Shown here piece after piece: positions 7,630 through 16,320 of a DNA stretch of 64,000 bases; the stretch's first letter is position 1, and the number at the start of each line of letters is the position of its first letter. Source of the stretch: Bin107 sp965221655 (GTDB taxonomy: Bacteria; UBA8248); NCBI GenBank assembly GCA_965221655.1, contig OZ244906.1, positions 2,666,001 through 2,730,000 of the forward strand. Reading direction: 5' to 3'. The translations under genes and the position numbers were made by a program. The notes beneath the pieces were generated by a model that saw only the letters and a list, made by a program, of their open reading frames with translations, did no database searches and had not been told where the DNA came from.

Positions 7630-8520
7630 GTGGAACCGATCGCCCTGGACGAAATCAGCGAGGAGCGCGCCTCGGGAAGAGTCGCCCCAGTGTATGAAGA
7701 CTTGCGCGGGGTGCTCCGCAGCACCCAGGTGAACTTCATCTATCGCACCCTCGCCGTGCACGAAACCTATTTTTGTGCGGCCTGGGACGCGCTGCGGCCC
7801 AACGCTTCCATCGCCTACTTCGAGCGTTGCGCGGACAACCTGCGGATGCGCATGGTTCCGCCCATGCCGCCCGACGTGCCGGAAGTGGGTGAGGAGCTGG
7901 AAGAGGATTTCGATTACTCTCCTGAGGCCATCGCTGCGGTCGACGGCGTTTTGGACCTCTACAACCATGCGAACCCGAAGAACCTCATTTTGGCGACTGC
8001 CCTCAAGGGGGCGCTCAACGGCATGAAGATTGGCGGGGTTCAACCGGGCTCGAGTGCGGATACCGATGCGCTGCCCGCGGGTCCCCCCGCTTCGATGCGT
8101 AGGGAAACCCTGGTGGACCCGACCGCCGTCTCCGGTGCGCTGGCCGCTCTTTTCGAAGAAATCCGCGCGGCGACCGGGGGGCTGGGCAGCGTCTGGCGCG
8201 CACTGGGTCACTACCCCGCCTTCCTCGAGCGCGTATGGCCGTTCTTGAAAGAAGAGATGGCGAAGCCGGGTTACCGGATTACCGTCACCCAGTCCCAGGG
8301 TGCGGCCGCGGCTGCGGCCCAGGAGTTTCCCTATCCCGTGGAGCTGAGTAGGGAGCGCGTCGCCGAACTCGGCGTCTCCGAGAGCGAGATCGAGGCGATC
8401 GACCAAAAGCTGGATCGCTTCATCCATCTCATCCCCCGCACCAACAGCCTGATTCTCCTGATGAAGGCGGCCCTGGTGGGCGAGGGCAGGGTGCGCCGAA
8501 AGCCATTCGAAGGCGAATAG
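7630..8520 (+). CDS. DehI-type (group I) 2-haloacid dehalogenase family protein
   Basis: About 296 residues, the size of the DehI family, which hydrolyses D- and L-2-haloacids such as 2-chloropropionate by direct water attack. The signature YFCAAWDALRPNASIAYFE near residue 45 and the second-half repeat LGSVWRALGHYPAFLERVWP fit the pseudo-dimeric fold. The GTG at 7630 is preferred because GGGGGA lies 4 nt before it and the family length fits; the frame is open for 61 further codons upstream without a convincing start. It is divergent from the MarR/permease operon. The DehI fold is also found in proteins without proven dehalogenase activity, so the substrate is uncertain. Confidence 0.8.
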   Translation: MEPIALDEISEERASGRVAPVYEDLRGVLRSTQVNFIYRTLAVHETYFCAAWDALRPNASIAYFERCADNLRMRMVPPMPPDVPEVGEELEEDFDYSPEAIAAVDGVLDLYNHANPKNLILATALKGALNGMKIGGVQPGSSADTDALPAGPPASMRRETLVDPTAVSGALAALFEEIRAATGGLGSVWRALGHYPAFLERVWPFLKEEMAKPGYRITVTQSQGAAAAAAQEFPYPVELSRERVAELGVSESEIEAIDQKLDRFIHLIPRTNSLILLMKAALVGEGRVRRKPFEGE

Positions 8521-8567
8521 ACGCCCGAGGCGTTTCCCGCGGGTAATCGCTCCGGCAGGGAATAGTC

Positions 8568-9287
8568 ATGACCACGAAGATACAAAAATCAGACGAGCGT
8601 CATTTCGTGAAGATGGCCGCAAAGGATCTGGGCGAAGAGTGGGAAATCGAGAACTTTGAGGCGCCGGATTTCATCGTAACCACGAGCGAGGGGGAGTTCG
8701 GCCTCGAAGTCTGTCAAATTTTCGCGGGGCGGCAAGACAAAAGAGGTTCGGCATTCAAAAAGGGTGAAGCCGAAAACCAAAAACGTATAAATGAAGCCCG
8801 GCGCAAGTACGAAGCACAACAGAATGTCCCGTTGCAGGTAAAGCTCTTAGGCGATGTTTGTCCCGAAAATCTGAACCGCGCGGTTGAACATCTTTGTGCA
8901 ATGAATCTTTCAAAAAACCTTCTTTCTGACGAAGAGCAGTTTGACGTGATACCCTGCCCAAGTCGGAAAAGGCTCAAGGCATTCGTGCGGCGGTTGCCGG
9001 AGGACTACTCTCACGGCAAATGGTATAGAATCAATGATCGTATCGGGTGGGTGGGAGGTGCTTTCGGGCCTATCGACGAAATGATCCAGCGCAAGTCAGA
9101 AGAATTGTCCCGATACAAAGAAAACACGGGCTTGGATGACATACGGCTTCTCATCGTTGCCGATCATTTAAGGGAATCCGGAATGTTGAAGTTACCGGAT
9201 TGCCGAGAATTCGAGCCGAGAGGGTTTCGAGGTGTTTACTTCTTGCCCTATCCTGAACCCGCTGTCGCTCTGAGTCTCTCTACCTGA
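8568..9287 (+). CDS. Unknown protein, possible PD-(D/E)xK-like nuclease
   Basis: 239 residues with noticeably lower GC and more Lys/Asn/Gln than its neighbours. I do not recognise the family. Residues 32-51 read APDFIVTT..EGEFGLEVCQIF, a beta hairpin with Asp34 and Glu47 spaced like the PD-..-ExK core of restriction-type nucleases, but Cys49 stands where Lys is usual. The middle (55-90) is Lys/Glu-rich and helical. It sits just upstream of the tRNA array, a frequent insertion site for acquired genes, so horizontal transfer is plausible. Function is not assigned. Confidence 0.6.
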   Translation: MTTKIQKSDERHFVKMAAKDLGEEWEIENFEAPDFIVTTSEGEFGLEVCQIFAGRQDKRGSAFKKGEAENQKRINEARRKYEAQQNVPLQVKLLGDVCPENLNRAVEHLCAMNLSKNLLSDEEQFDVIPCPSRKRLKAFVRRLPEDYSHGKWYRINDRIGWVGGAFGPIDEMIQRKSEELSRYKENTGLDDIRLLIVADHLRESGMLKLPDCREFEPRGFRGVYFLPYPEPAVALSLST

Positions 9288-9684
9288 TAGGAACAGTCTC
9301 CACGTGCGGACGTTGCCGTTGTGCGCGGCGCCTCGCATCTCGGCGCGGGCTGCGGCCTCGCGCTTCGGCGTTTGGCTGTGAAAAAAAGCTGGACATTTCG
9401 GGTGATTTCCCTGTATGAATAAGAAAGATCAACAAAATTCGGGGAGAAGGGGGCGCTCGCGGGGCGGGGCCGAAAGGCTCCGTGCGCGTGTCGCGCAGGG
9501 TCGAGGGTTCGACTCCGCTTCTCGGCGTATTGCGCGGCTCTTTTTGTGTCTGCTTTCCTGAAACGCACCTGCGGCGGTGCGGCGTTGTTGACAGCCCGGT
9601 TTTCGGGTGTGATATTTCCCCTTGCCCTTGGGGCGGAAAACAGCACCTGCGAGCCGGTCGGCGCGAAGAGAATCGCCGAGGCGG
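9288..9684. other. Non-coding stretch between the nuclease-like gene and the tRNA array
   Basis: I see no convincing gene here. It holds the tRNA-array promoter (9588-9616) and, near 9497-9525, a short tRNA T-arm-like stretch (GAGGGTTCGACTCC) without an identifiable complete tRNA. A minus-strand open frame crossing this region and tRNA-Arg translates to the familiar GFEPATYGLEVRCSI-type peptide, which is an antisense artefact of tRNA genes. Confidence 0.6.
9588..9616 (+). promoter_or_regulatory. Sigma-70-type promoter for the tRNA array
   Basis: Consensus -35 TTGACA (9588-9593), a 17-bp spacer, and -10 GATATT (9611-9616), with a predicted transcript start near 9623, about 60 nt before tRNA-Arg(TCT). 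It is the best -35 box upstream of any RNA gene in the window. Confidence 0.65.
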
Positions 9685-9761
<77 letters not shown>

Positions 9762-9828
9762 TGCGTTCATCGCGTCGTTCTCGCTTGTGGACGCGAAGCC
9801 ACACGCGCAGGCGAGAATGCGAAAACAC

Positions 9829-9905
9829 GGTGGGTGTAGCTCAGTGGTTAGAGCGCCGGGTTGTGGCCCCGGAGGTCGGGGGTTCAAATCCCCTCACTCA
9901 CCCCA
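9829..9905 (+). tRNA. tRNA-His(GTG)
   Basis: Cloverleaf with acceptor GTGGGTG/CACTCAC and anticodon loop TTGTGGC (anticodon GTG). It has the histidine identity features: an extra G at -1 (9829) opposite discriminator C73 (9902), then encoded CCA. Confidence 0.96.
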
Positions 9906-9961
9906 GGGATGATGCGGCGTCCGCGTGTGGGTTTGCGGATGCCGGACAAAATGAAGGTCGA

Positions 9962-10038
9962 GCGCCCGTAGCTCAATTGGATAGAGCGTCGGACTTCGGA
10001 TCCGAAGGTTGTAGGTTCGAGTCCTACCGGGCGTGCCA
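9962..10038 (+). tRNA. tRNA-Arg(TCG)
   Basis: Cloverleaf with acceptor GCGCCCG/CGGGCGT, anticodon stem TCGGA/TCCGA and loop CTTCGGA giving TCG (codon CGA), T-arm GTAGG-TTCGAGT-CCTAC, G discriminator and encoded CCA. Its acceptor is identical to that of tRNA-Arg(TCT) 280 bp upstream. Confidence 0.96.
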
Positions 10039-10049
10039 TTCGACGGGTC

Positions 10050-10126
10050 GGGTCGCTAGCTCAACTAGGTAGAGCAACGGACTCTTAATCCGTGGGTTCG
10101 GGGTTCGATTCCCCGGCGGCCCACCA
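10050..10126 (+). tRNA. tRNA-Lys(CTT)
   Basis: Cloverleaf with acceptor GGGTCGC/GCGGCCC, anticodon stem ACGGA/TCCGT and loop CTCTTAA giving CTT (codon AAG), T-arm CGGGG-TTCGATT-CCCCG, A discriminator and encoded CCA. Last gene of the cluster, 11 bp after tRNA-Arg(TCG). Confidence 0.96.
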
Positions 10127-10152
10127 GTTTTCGGTTTCGGGGGTGCGCGTTC

Positions 10153-10326
10153 GTGAAAAATCAATTCGACGGGAAGGCACTCGGGCTTGCCGTATCCGCC
10201 CTCGTGGTCATCGTGCTGCTTTGGCAGGTCTCGCATACGCTGGGAATTATTCTGCTGGTGGCGGCGCTCGTCGCCGCCTGGAAGTTGTGGTTGCAGGATC
10301 CTTTCGGGATTTATCCCAGAAAATAG
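10153..10326 (+). CDS. Small membrane protein, unknown
   Basis: A 57-residue frame starting at GTG, 26 bp after tRNA-Lys. It has a short polar start (VKNQFDGKA), two closely spaced hydrophobic stretches (GLAVSALVVIVLLW and LGIILLVAALVAAWKLWL) and a basic end (YPRK), giving one hairpin or two membrane passes. No family recognised and the ribosome binding site is weak. The strongly patterned hydrophobicity makes it a credible small protein rather than chance. Confidence 0.45.
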   Translation: MKNQFDGKALGLAVSALVVIVLLWQVSHTLGIILLVAALVAAWKLWLQDPFGIYPRK

Positions 10327-10427
10327 CGCCTCTCCATCGCCACAAGCCCAGGTGCGTGTGGTGCGTGTCTCATTCCAGGAAAATTCCTTTGAGGTCGACG
10401 GCACATCAGACGCCGGAGGAGCCTTGC

Positions 10428-11990
10428 GTGTTCGCGGTAGCGGCGGCCCATGAGCAGGCGGTGGAGGCAGGTCTGCGCGTCATCGAGCAGGGCGGGGATG
10501 CCTGCGACGCGGCGGTGGCCGTGTCCCTTGTCCTGGGCGTGACGGAGCCTTTCTATTCCGGTTTGGGCGGCGGCGGCGTGGCGCTCCTGTGGCGCGAGAA
10601 CGAGAAGAAGGCGCGCTTCGTCGATTTCGGCAACCAGTGCCCCGTTGGCATGGAACCAGGCATTTTCGCGTGCGACGAGGCGGGGAGACACCTCGGCGAT
10701 GCGCACAGCCGGGGCCATCGCTCCATCTTGATTCCCGGTCTTGTGCGCGGGCTCGAGGCGATGCACGGCGTATACGGGCGACGGCCCTGGGGCGATTTGT
10801 TCGAGAGCGCGATTCGTCTGGCGGAAGAGGGGTTCGCAATCGGCCCTTTCCATCGCCGTATGCAGGCGGAGGGGCGCTTCGTAAACCTTTGTGCGCATTA
10901 CCCGACTCTCGGAGCAATTCATGCCGACCGCGGCGGGCCGCTTTCGGAGGGCGCGCGGCTGCGCCAGCCGGATTTGGCGAAAACGCTGCACGAAACGGCG
11001 GGAGGGGGAGCTGATTCCTTTTATGAGGGCGCGCTTGGCGAGGCCATGGCGCAAGAGGTGCGACGCGGCGGCGGCTTTCTCGGTGTTTCGGATTTGAGAA
11101 ACTACCGCGTGCGCTGGATGGAGCCTCTCGTCTCGCGCTACCGGAACCACCATTTTCTGACGCCGCCGCCGCCCTCCTCGGGTCTTTTGCTGATTCAGAT
11201 ACTGAATTTTTTGGAGGTGTTGTTGCCCGGCTGGGACGCGGCGGACGAGTGCGCGCGCGCTCTGGCTCTCGCCCGCGCCATGCGCGCTGCGTTTCGGGAC
11301 AGGTTTTCGCTCTATGGCGATCCCCACCATTTCGAAGTTCCCGTGGAGCGCCTATCGAGCAAGGAATACGCCGCCGCCGCACTGGCCGAGGAGCGCGCTT
11401 CGGGCGGGCACGTGCACGACCCCCGGCCGGGGTCCACCACCCATTTCACTATCGTGGACGCGCAGGGCAATGTGGTTTGCCAGACGCAAACACTGGGCAT
11501 GGCGTGGGGGTCGGGCGTCGCTCCTCCGGGCACGGGCGTTCTGCTGAACAACCACACGAACTGGATGGACCCCCGCCCCGGACACGCCAACTCCCTGGGT
11601 GCGGGCAGACGCCCCATGGCCGGCTATGCTCCTGCCCTGGTGTTCGAGGGCAGAAGGTGGCGCCTGGCTATCGGCAGCCCCGGTTCCTACCGCATTCCTA
11701 CGGCGGTGGCGCAGGTGTTCCTGAATCTGTTCTACCGGAAAATGTCGCTCGAAGACGCGGTCGAAGCCCCCCGGCTGCACCTGGACACGGGTTTGCTGCA
11801 CGCTGAGGACGCAGTGGAGGACGCCGTGTTGGAATGTGCGAGGGAAAACGGCTTTGAGGTTGCGACCCGCGCCTACCCACACCACTTTTTTGGCGGCGTG
11901 CACGCCGTGCAGGCGGACGGGGGAGGCCGCCTCCTTGCCTGCGGCGATTCGCGTCGTGCGGGAAGGGCAGGGGTGAGAGAGCGGAGTTGA
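10428..11990 (+). CDS. Gamma-glutamyltransferase family protein
   Basis: 520-residue Ntn-hydrolase that cleaves or transfers the gamma-glutamyl group of glutathione and related compounds after autocatalytic processing. The predicted nucleophile is Thr337 in GSTTHFTIVD, which would split it into subunits of about 336 and 184 residues. Also visible: GGDACDAAVAVSLVLGVTEPFYSGLGGGG near 20-50 and GSPGSYRIPTAVAQVF in the small subunit. No signal peptide is evident, unlike periplasmic GGTs, so a cytosolic member acting on other gamma-glutamyl or acyl compounds is possible. The GTG at 10428 follows GGAGGAG by 6 nt; the frame is open upstream through the tRNA region but is not coding there. Confidence 0.88.
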   Translation: MFAVAAAHEQAVEAGLRVIEQGGDACDAAVAVSLVLGVTEPFYSGLGGGGVALLWRENEKKARFVDFGNQCPVGMEPGIFACDEAGRHLGDAHSRGHRSILIPGLVRGLEAMHGVYGRRPWGDLFESAIRLAEEGFAIGPFHRRMQAEGRFVNLCAHYPTLGAIHADRGGPLSEGARLRQPDLAKTLHETAGGGADSFYEGALGEAMAQEVRRGGGFLGVSDLRNYRVRWMEPLVSRYRNHHFLTPPPPSSGLLLIQILNFLEVLLPGWDAADECARALALARAMRAAFRDRFSLYGDPHHFEVPVERLSSKEYAAAALAEERASGGHVHDPRPGSTTHFTIVDAQGNVVCQTQTLGMAWGSGVAPPGTGVLLNNHTNWMDPRPGHANSLGAGRRPMAGYAPALVFEGRRWRLAIGSPGSYRIPTAVAQVFLNLFYRKMSLEDAVEAPRLHLDTGLLHAEDAVEDAVLECARENGFEVATRAYPHHFFGGVHAVQADGGGRLLACGDSRRAGRAGVRERS

Positions 11991-12009
11991 ATCTGCCCGC
12001 GGCGAAACG

Positions 12010-13188
12010 CTACTGAAAGTCGAGCGTTTTCGCTTCGCGGCCCAAGGCGATTTGCCCGATGGTTTCGAGGCACCTGTCGTTGGCGGGCGGCATGACCAGG
12101 CCGGCCACCGCGTCTCTCAGGTGACGTTCGAGCGGCAGCGAGCGGTGCAGCCCACGCCCGCCGCAAAGGCGGATTCCCTGCTCGGCGAGTTCCTTTGCGG
12201 CTTCGGTCGCCAGGAACTTCGCTTGGTTGAGGATAAAGGTCAACTCCATCTTCCCCAGGTTTCCCCTGAGCGCGCCGAGTTTCTCCGCGGCGCGGCGTGC
12301 GTTTTCGAGCAGCATGGCCATCTCGCCGATCTGGCGCTGCGTACGGTCCAGATCGCCGAGCGGAACACCCATGCCGGACTTGGTCTTCTTTACGTAATCG
12401 ACCGTGAATTGATACGCCGCCTCGGCGATGCCGATATACACGGCCGTGTATCCGAGCGACCACATGCTCATGTCCTTGCCCAGAATGCTGCCCGGCGCCC
12501 CGATGATTTCCTCAGGCCTTACGGCGACGTCGTGAAACATGAGGGAGTTCGAGGCGGTTCCCCGCATGCCGATGGTGTGCCAGTCGTCGATGATCTCGAT
12601 GTCCTCCCGCGCGGAAGGAATCATGACGTTCAGCAGGCCGTCCTGGAGGCTTTCGGCTCCGTTGAGGTAGCTCCAGGTGAAGTAATAGGTAGCGCCGGTG
12701 GAAAGGGAGCAAAAGTGCTTTTTGCCGTGAATCCGGTAGCCGCCGTCCTCCTCGCGAATGGAGGTGCGAACCGCCAGCTTGTCCCGAAAAGAGCTGCCCG
12801 GCTCGCTGGTGATGGAGGCGAAAACGGCTCCCTCGTTCACTACCTCGGAGAAGTAGCGCGCCATCTGCTCTTCGGAGGCGATTTGTCCGAGAAAGTCGAC
12901 GACCGCACTGTGCATGTTGAACGTGAGACCCGTGGAGGCGCAGCCTTTCGCGATTTTCGAGAGAACCGTGACGTAGGTGAGCGAATCCGCCCCGATGCCA
13001 CCGAACTCCCTGGGCACCATAAGGGCGAGCAGGCCGGAATCGGCGAGGTCTTCGTAGTTCTCCGCCGGAAAGCGTGATTCTTCGTCGATCGTCTTCGCGC
13101 GCGGGGCGAACTTCTCCTGGCCCAGGGTCTCGGCGAGGTCGATCCATTTTTGGGAGTCGGCGCAAAGCGCGCCGGGGGAGGGAGGCAT
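12010..13188 (-). CDS. Acyl-CoA dehydrogenase-fold flavoprotein, DszC/SfnC-like monooxygenase candidate
   Basis: 392 residues with the acyl-CoA dehydrogenase fold: helical N-terminus with VPREFGGIGADSL near 58, beta domain with FASITSEPGSSF near 123 and YRIHGKKHFCSL near 152, helical C-terminus. The C-terminal motif reads PLERHLRDAVAGLVMPPANDRCLETIGQIALG rather than the ERxYRDxR..EGTxEI seen in true dehydrogenases. That variant is typical of flavin-dependent monooxygenases of the same fold (DszC, SfnC, hydroxylases). The partner gene 13 bp upstream is an SsuD-like monooxygenase, which supports an oxygenase role. Substrate unknown; a plain dehydrogenase cannot be excluded. Confidence 0.8.
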   Translation of the reverse strand: MPPSPGALCADSQKWIDLAETLGQEKFAPRAKTIDEESRFPAENYEDLADSGLLALMVPREFGGIGADSLTYVTVLSKIAKGCASTGLTFNMHSAVVDFLGQIASEEQMARYFSEVVNEGAVFASITSEPGSSFRDKLAVRTSIREEDGGYRIHGKKHFCSLSTGATYYFTWSYLNGAESLQDGLLNVMIPSAREDIEIIDDWHTIGMRGTASNSLMFHDVAVRPEEIIGAPGSILGKDMSMWSLGYTAVYIGIAEAAYQFTVDYVKKTKSGMGVPLGDLDRTQRQIGEMAMLLENARRAAEKLGALRGNLGKMELTFILNQAKFLATEAAKELAEQGIRLCGGRGLHRSLPLERHLRDAVAGLVMPPANDRCLETIGQIALGREAKTLDFQ

Positions 13189-13201
13189 ACGGAAATCCTC
13201 G

Positions 13202-14317
13202 TCAATCGTATTCTGAAAGAGCGGGCAGAGGCGGTTTGAGGGTGATGGGTTCGGTGTCCGCGAGCAGCGGCATGACCTCGCGCCCGAACGTTTCCACCTC
13301 CTCGACGTGCGGCCAACCGGAGAGGATGAACGTTTCTACGCCCACCTCCACGTATTCCTTGAGTGCTTTGGCGATCATGTCGGGTGTGCCCACCAGCGAG
13401 GCGCCCGCCCCTGCGCGCACGGTGTTCACGCCCATCCACATCGTGTCGGTGACCCAGAGCGACTCGCCTTTCGCCAGCTCGTTGACGCGCGTCTGGCCCG
13501 TGCTCTCCGTTCTGCTCTTCATGTCGGCCCAGGCCTGCACGTTCGAGATGTCGCTTCCCTCGACGAGGGCAGTCGCCGCCGCTCTCGCTTCTTTTTTGGT
13601 CTCGCGGCAAAGCACGTGCATCCGGACGCCGAATCGTATCTTGTCCCGGCGGCCGAACTCCGCGGCGCGCTCCCTCATGTCCTGGACGTCTTTGGCGATG
13701 GTATCCACGTCCACGGCGTACATCATGTGCACGTCGGAGTATTTCGCCCCCACCTGGCGGCCGGGCTCCGAACTTCCACCGAGATAGATGGGCGGCCAGG
13801 GCTTGGAGAGCTGGATCGGAAAAAAGGCGGCCTCGCGAACGTCGAAATACTTGCCCTGGAAGGTCAGGGGGCCGTCGCCGCTCCATATGCGGGTGACGAT
13901 TTCCAGAAATTCCTCCGTTCTGTCGTAGCGTTCGTCGTGCGCGAGATGATCCCCGTAGCGCATTTGTTCCACCAGGCTCGATCCCGTAACGACGTTGAGC
14001 GTCAAGCGCCCACCCGTGAGCGTGTCGAGCGTGCTCGCCGTCTGGGCGGCGAACACGGGGCTGGTGAGCCCCGGGCGGAACGCCACGCAGAACTTGATTC
14101 TATCAGTGTGTTGGGCCACGCCCGCGGCCACGAGCCAGGCGTCCATGCAGTGGGTGCCTGTGGGTACAAGAAGATTCACGAAGCCGGCCTGCTCGGCGGC
14201 GTTCGCAACCCGCGAGAGATACGCGATTGTGGGTTTTCTCTCGGGTACCGGCGTGTTGATGTGACGTCCGTCGCCCGCCCTGGCCGACGGCAAAAACCAG
14301 GCGTATTCCGTTCCCAT
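13202..14317 (-). CDS. LLM-class flavin-dependent monooxygenase, SsuD-like
   Basis: 371-residue luciferase-like TIM barrel related to FMNH2-dependent alkanesulfonate monooxygenase SsuD. Family segments: AEQAGFVNLLVPTGTHCMDAW near 45, KFCVAFRPGLTSPVFAAQTASTLD near 75, GRLTLNVVTGSS near 103, YFDVREAAFFPIQLSKPWPPIYLGGSS near 155. It would use reduced flavin from a separate reductase, none of which is seen nearby. The ATG at 14317 has GGGGAAG just upstream; an in-frame extension of 36 codons has no ribosome binding site. First gene of a two-gene operon with the DszC-like flavoprotein. Confidence 0.88.
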   Translation of the reverse strand: MGTEYAWFLPSARAGDGRHINTPVPERKPTIAYLSRVANAAEQAGFVNLLVPTGTHCMDAWLVAAGVAQHTDRIKFCVAFRPGLTSPVFAAQTASTLDTLTGGRLTLNVVTGSSLVEQMRYGDHLAHDERYDRTEEFLEIVTRIWSGDGPLTFQGKYFDVREAAFFPIQLSKPWPPIYLGGSSEPGRQVGAKYSDVHMMYAVDVDTIAKDVQDMRERAAEFGRRDKIRFGVRMHVLCRETKKEARAAATALVEGSDISNVQAWADMKSRTESTGQTRVNELAKGESLWVTDTMWMGVNTVRAGAGASLVGTPDMIAKALKEYVEVGVETFILSGWPHVEEVETFGREVMPLLADTEPITLKPPLPALSEYD

Positions 14318-14527
14318 GCTTCCCCAACCTCTGTGGTGAGAGATGCCCGTTTCGGAATGGTGTGGGTTGCTTCCTCCTAGTTTCTGAAAATACAGACAAC
14401 ACGGGGCGAGAGTCAATCTCGGCACGCAAACAGGCAGAGCCTTGCCCCAAGCGCATCGCCTGGCTGAGAACGTTCTATCCTACACAAAAGACGAGAGGGC
14501 GATTCGGCGGCGCCTCGCTCCCGCTGC

Positions 14528-16066
14528 TCAGGCGCAGATGGGCAGCCTCCTGTCCAATTGACGATACTGCACCGCCTCCGCCACGTGCCGGGGGGCGATT
14601 TCTTCCTCGCAGGCCAGGTCCGTGATAGTGCGCGCTACCTTCAGCACCCGGTGGTAGGCGCGTGCGGAGAGGCCCAGCTTTTCCACCGCCAGTTTCAGCA
14701 GGCGCCTGCCCTCAACGTCGAGCTTGCAGTGCTCGTTGATGAGGGCGGGTCCCATATGGGCATTGGCGTACACGCCCGGATGGCCCTCAAAGCGCGCCTT
14801 CTGGGTCTTCTGCGCCGCGAGAACGCGGCTGCGAATCGTCGCCGAGCTTTCGCCCTCGGGGTCTTCGGCGAGTTCTTTCCAGGGTACCCTCGGCACCTGG
14901 ACATGGATGTCGATGCGGTCGAGAATCGGCCCCGAAATGCGCGAGAGGTAGCGGGCTACCTGCTTGGGAGCACAGGTGCATGCGCCGTCTCCGAGCAAGC
15001 CGCAGTTGCACGGGTTCATCGCCGCGGTGAGCATAAAACGCGCCGGGAAAGAGAGACTCGCCTGTGCTCTGCTGATGGTGATCTTCCCATCCTCTATCGG
15101 GCCGCGCAGGGATTCGAGCACGTTTTTTCGAAATTCGGGCAACTCGTCCAGGAACAGCACACCGTTGTGGGCGAGCGAGGCTTCGCCGGGCAGCGGCACG
15201 GCGCCTCCGCCCACGAGACCCGCGTCGCTGATGGTGTGGTGCGGGGAGCGGAAGGGCCGCTCGTGAATCAGGCCGTTGCTTTTCGTGAGCTTGCCGAGCA
15301 CGCTCCACACCTGGCTGGTTTCGATGGCTTCGTCCAGAGACAGGGGCGGGAGGATGGTGGGGAGTCTTTTCGCCAACATGCTTTTTCCGCTGCCGGGCGG
15401 GCCTATCATCAACAGATTATGCGAACCGGCCGCCGCTACTTCTACGGAACGCTTGGCCTGGTGCTGTCCCCGTATGTCGATAAAATCGACTTGTTCCGCC
15501 TGGTCTTTCGCCGTGCCGTTTTCCTGACGACACGCGGCAGGAACGTCGATTTCCTCCCGCATGAATCCCACTACCTGGGGAAGCGTGTGCACGGGGTAGA
15601 CTTCCAATTTGTCGACGACGGCGGCCTCGGGAGCGTTCTCGGCCGGGAGGACGATGCCGCGCTTGCCCATTTTCTTGGCCAAAACGGCGATGTTGAGCGC
15701 CCCGCGAATGGGCCGCAGGGAGCCGTCCAGGGCCAGTTCGCCCAGAAACAGCATGGCGTCTTCCATCCGCGAGCGTGTGTGGAACACCCCGTTCGCGCGC
15801 AGCAGCGAGAGGGCGATAGGCAAGTCGAAGGCACTCCCCTCCTTGCGCACGTCCGCGGGCGAGAGGCTGACGGTGATGCGCCCCATCGGGTAGATGAAAC
15901 CCGTGTTCACGATGGCCGCTCGAATCCTCTCCTTGCTTTCCTTCACTGCGGCGTCCGGCAGGCCGACGGTGGAGTAATATGGCAGGCCCGACGCGAGGTC
16001 GACCTCCACTTCGACGGGGTAGGCGTCCACGCCCAACACTGCTGCTGCCTGGGTCTTTGCCAGCAT
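14528..16066 (-). CDS. comM: YifB/ComM-family Mg chelatase-like AAA+ ATPase
   Basis: 512 residues. An N-terminal Lon-protease-like domain (MLAKTQAAAVLGVDAYPVEVEVDL) is followed by a Mg-chelatase-type AAA+ module with Walker A GPPGSGKSMLAKRLP near 222 and Walker B VLFLDELPEF near 290, a CNCGLLGDGACTC loop near 350, and the C-terminal helical domain. In naturally competent species ComM is a helicase that extends branch migration during transformation. In other species the gene is retained with an unclear role. The upstream 70 bp are AT-rich and probably hold the promoter. Confidence 0.93.
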   Translation of the reverse strand: MLAKTQAAAVLGVDAYPVEVEVDLASGLPYYSTVGLPDAAVKESKERIRAAIVNTGFIYPMGRITVSLSPADVRKEGSAFDLPIALSLLRANGVFHTRSRMEDAMLFLGELALDGSLRPIRGALNIAVLAKKMGKRGIVLPAENAPEAAVVDKLEVYPVHTLPQVVGFMREEIDVPAACRQENGTAKDQAEQVDFIDIRGQHQAKRSVEVAAAGSHNLLMIGPPGSGKSMLAKRLPTILPPLSLDEAIETSQVWSVLGKLTKSNGLIHERPFRSPHHTISDAGLVGGGAVPLPGEASLAHNGVLFLDELPEFRKNVLESLRGPIEDGKITISRAQASLSFPARFMLTAAMNPCNCGLLGDGACTCAPKQVARYLSRISGPILDRIDIHVQVPRVPWKELAEDPEGESSATIRSRVLAAQKTQKARFEGHPGVYANAHMGPALINEHCKLDVEGRRLLKLAVEKLGLSARAYHRVLKVARTITDLACEEEIAPRHVAEAVQYRQLDRRLPICA

Positions 16067-16320
16067 GGCTTCTCTCCGTATGATGGAATGATAAGATTTC
16101 GAATGTAATGCGAAACTTATAACGAATATAAAGCGAAATCAACCCCTCGAAACCGAAAAGCGAAACGAGGCGCGCAGAAGACGCCCGTTGCCTGTCATAT
16201 CGAAAGAATCCGGTGTTTGCGGTGGCGTTATGGATGCAGCGGGGAAGCGACGTTCGCCGCCTCCGGGCAGTGTGTCGTCCTCATGGTCTCGGGGGGAGCG
16301 AGGCCAATCGGAGGCGCGCC
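16067..16320. other. Non-coding spacer with AT-rich promoter region of comM
   Basis: Positions 16080-16140 are strongly AT-rich and contain repeated GCGAAA/TTTCG elements and, read on the minus strand, TTGATT followed by TATAAG, a possible comM promoter with a short 15-bp spacer. The rest (16141-16320) shows no credible gene. Confidence 0.4.

Noticed and set aside
10092..10427. N-terminal extension of the gamma-glutamyltransferase
   Set aside because: The frame is open into tRNA-Lys but shows no protein-like composition, and a GGAGGAG site supports the GTG at 10428.
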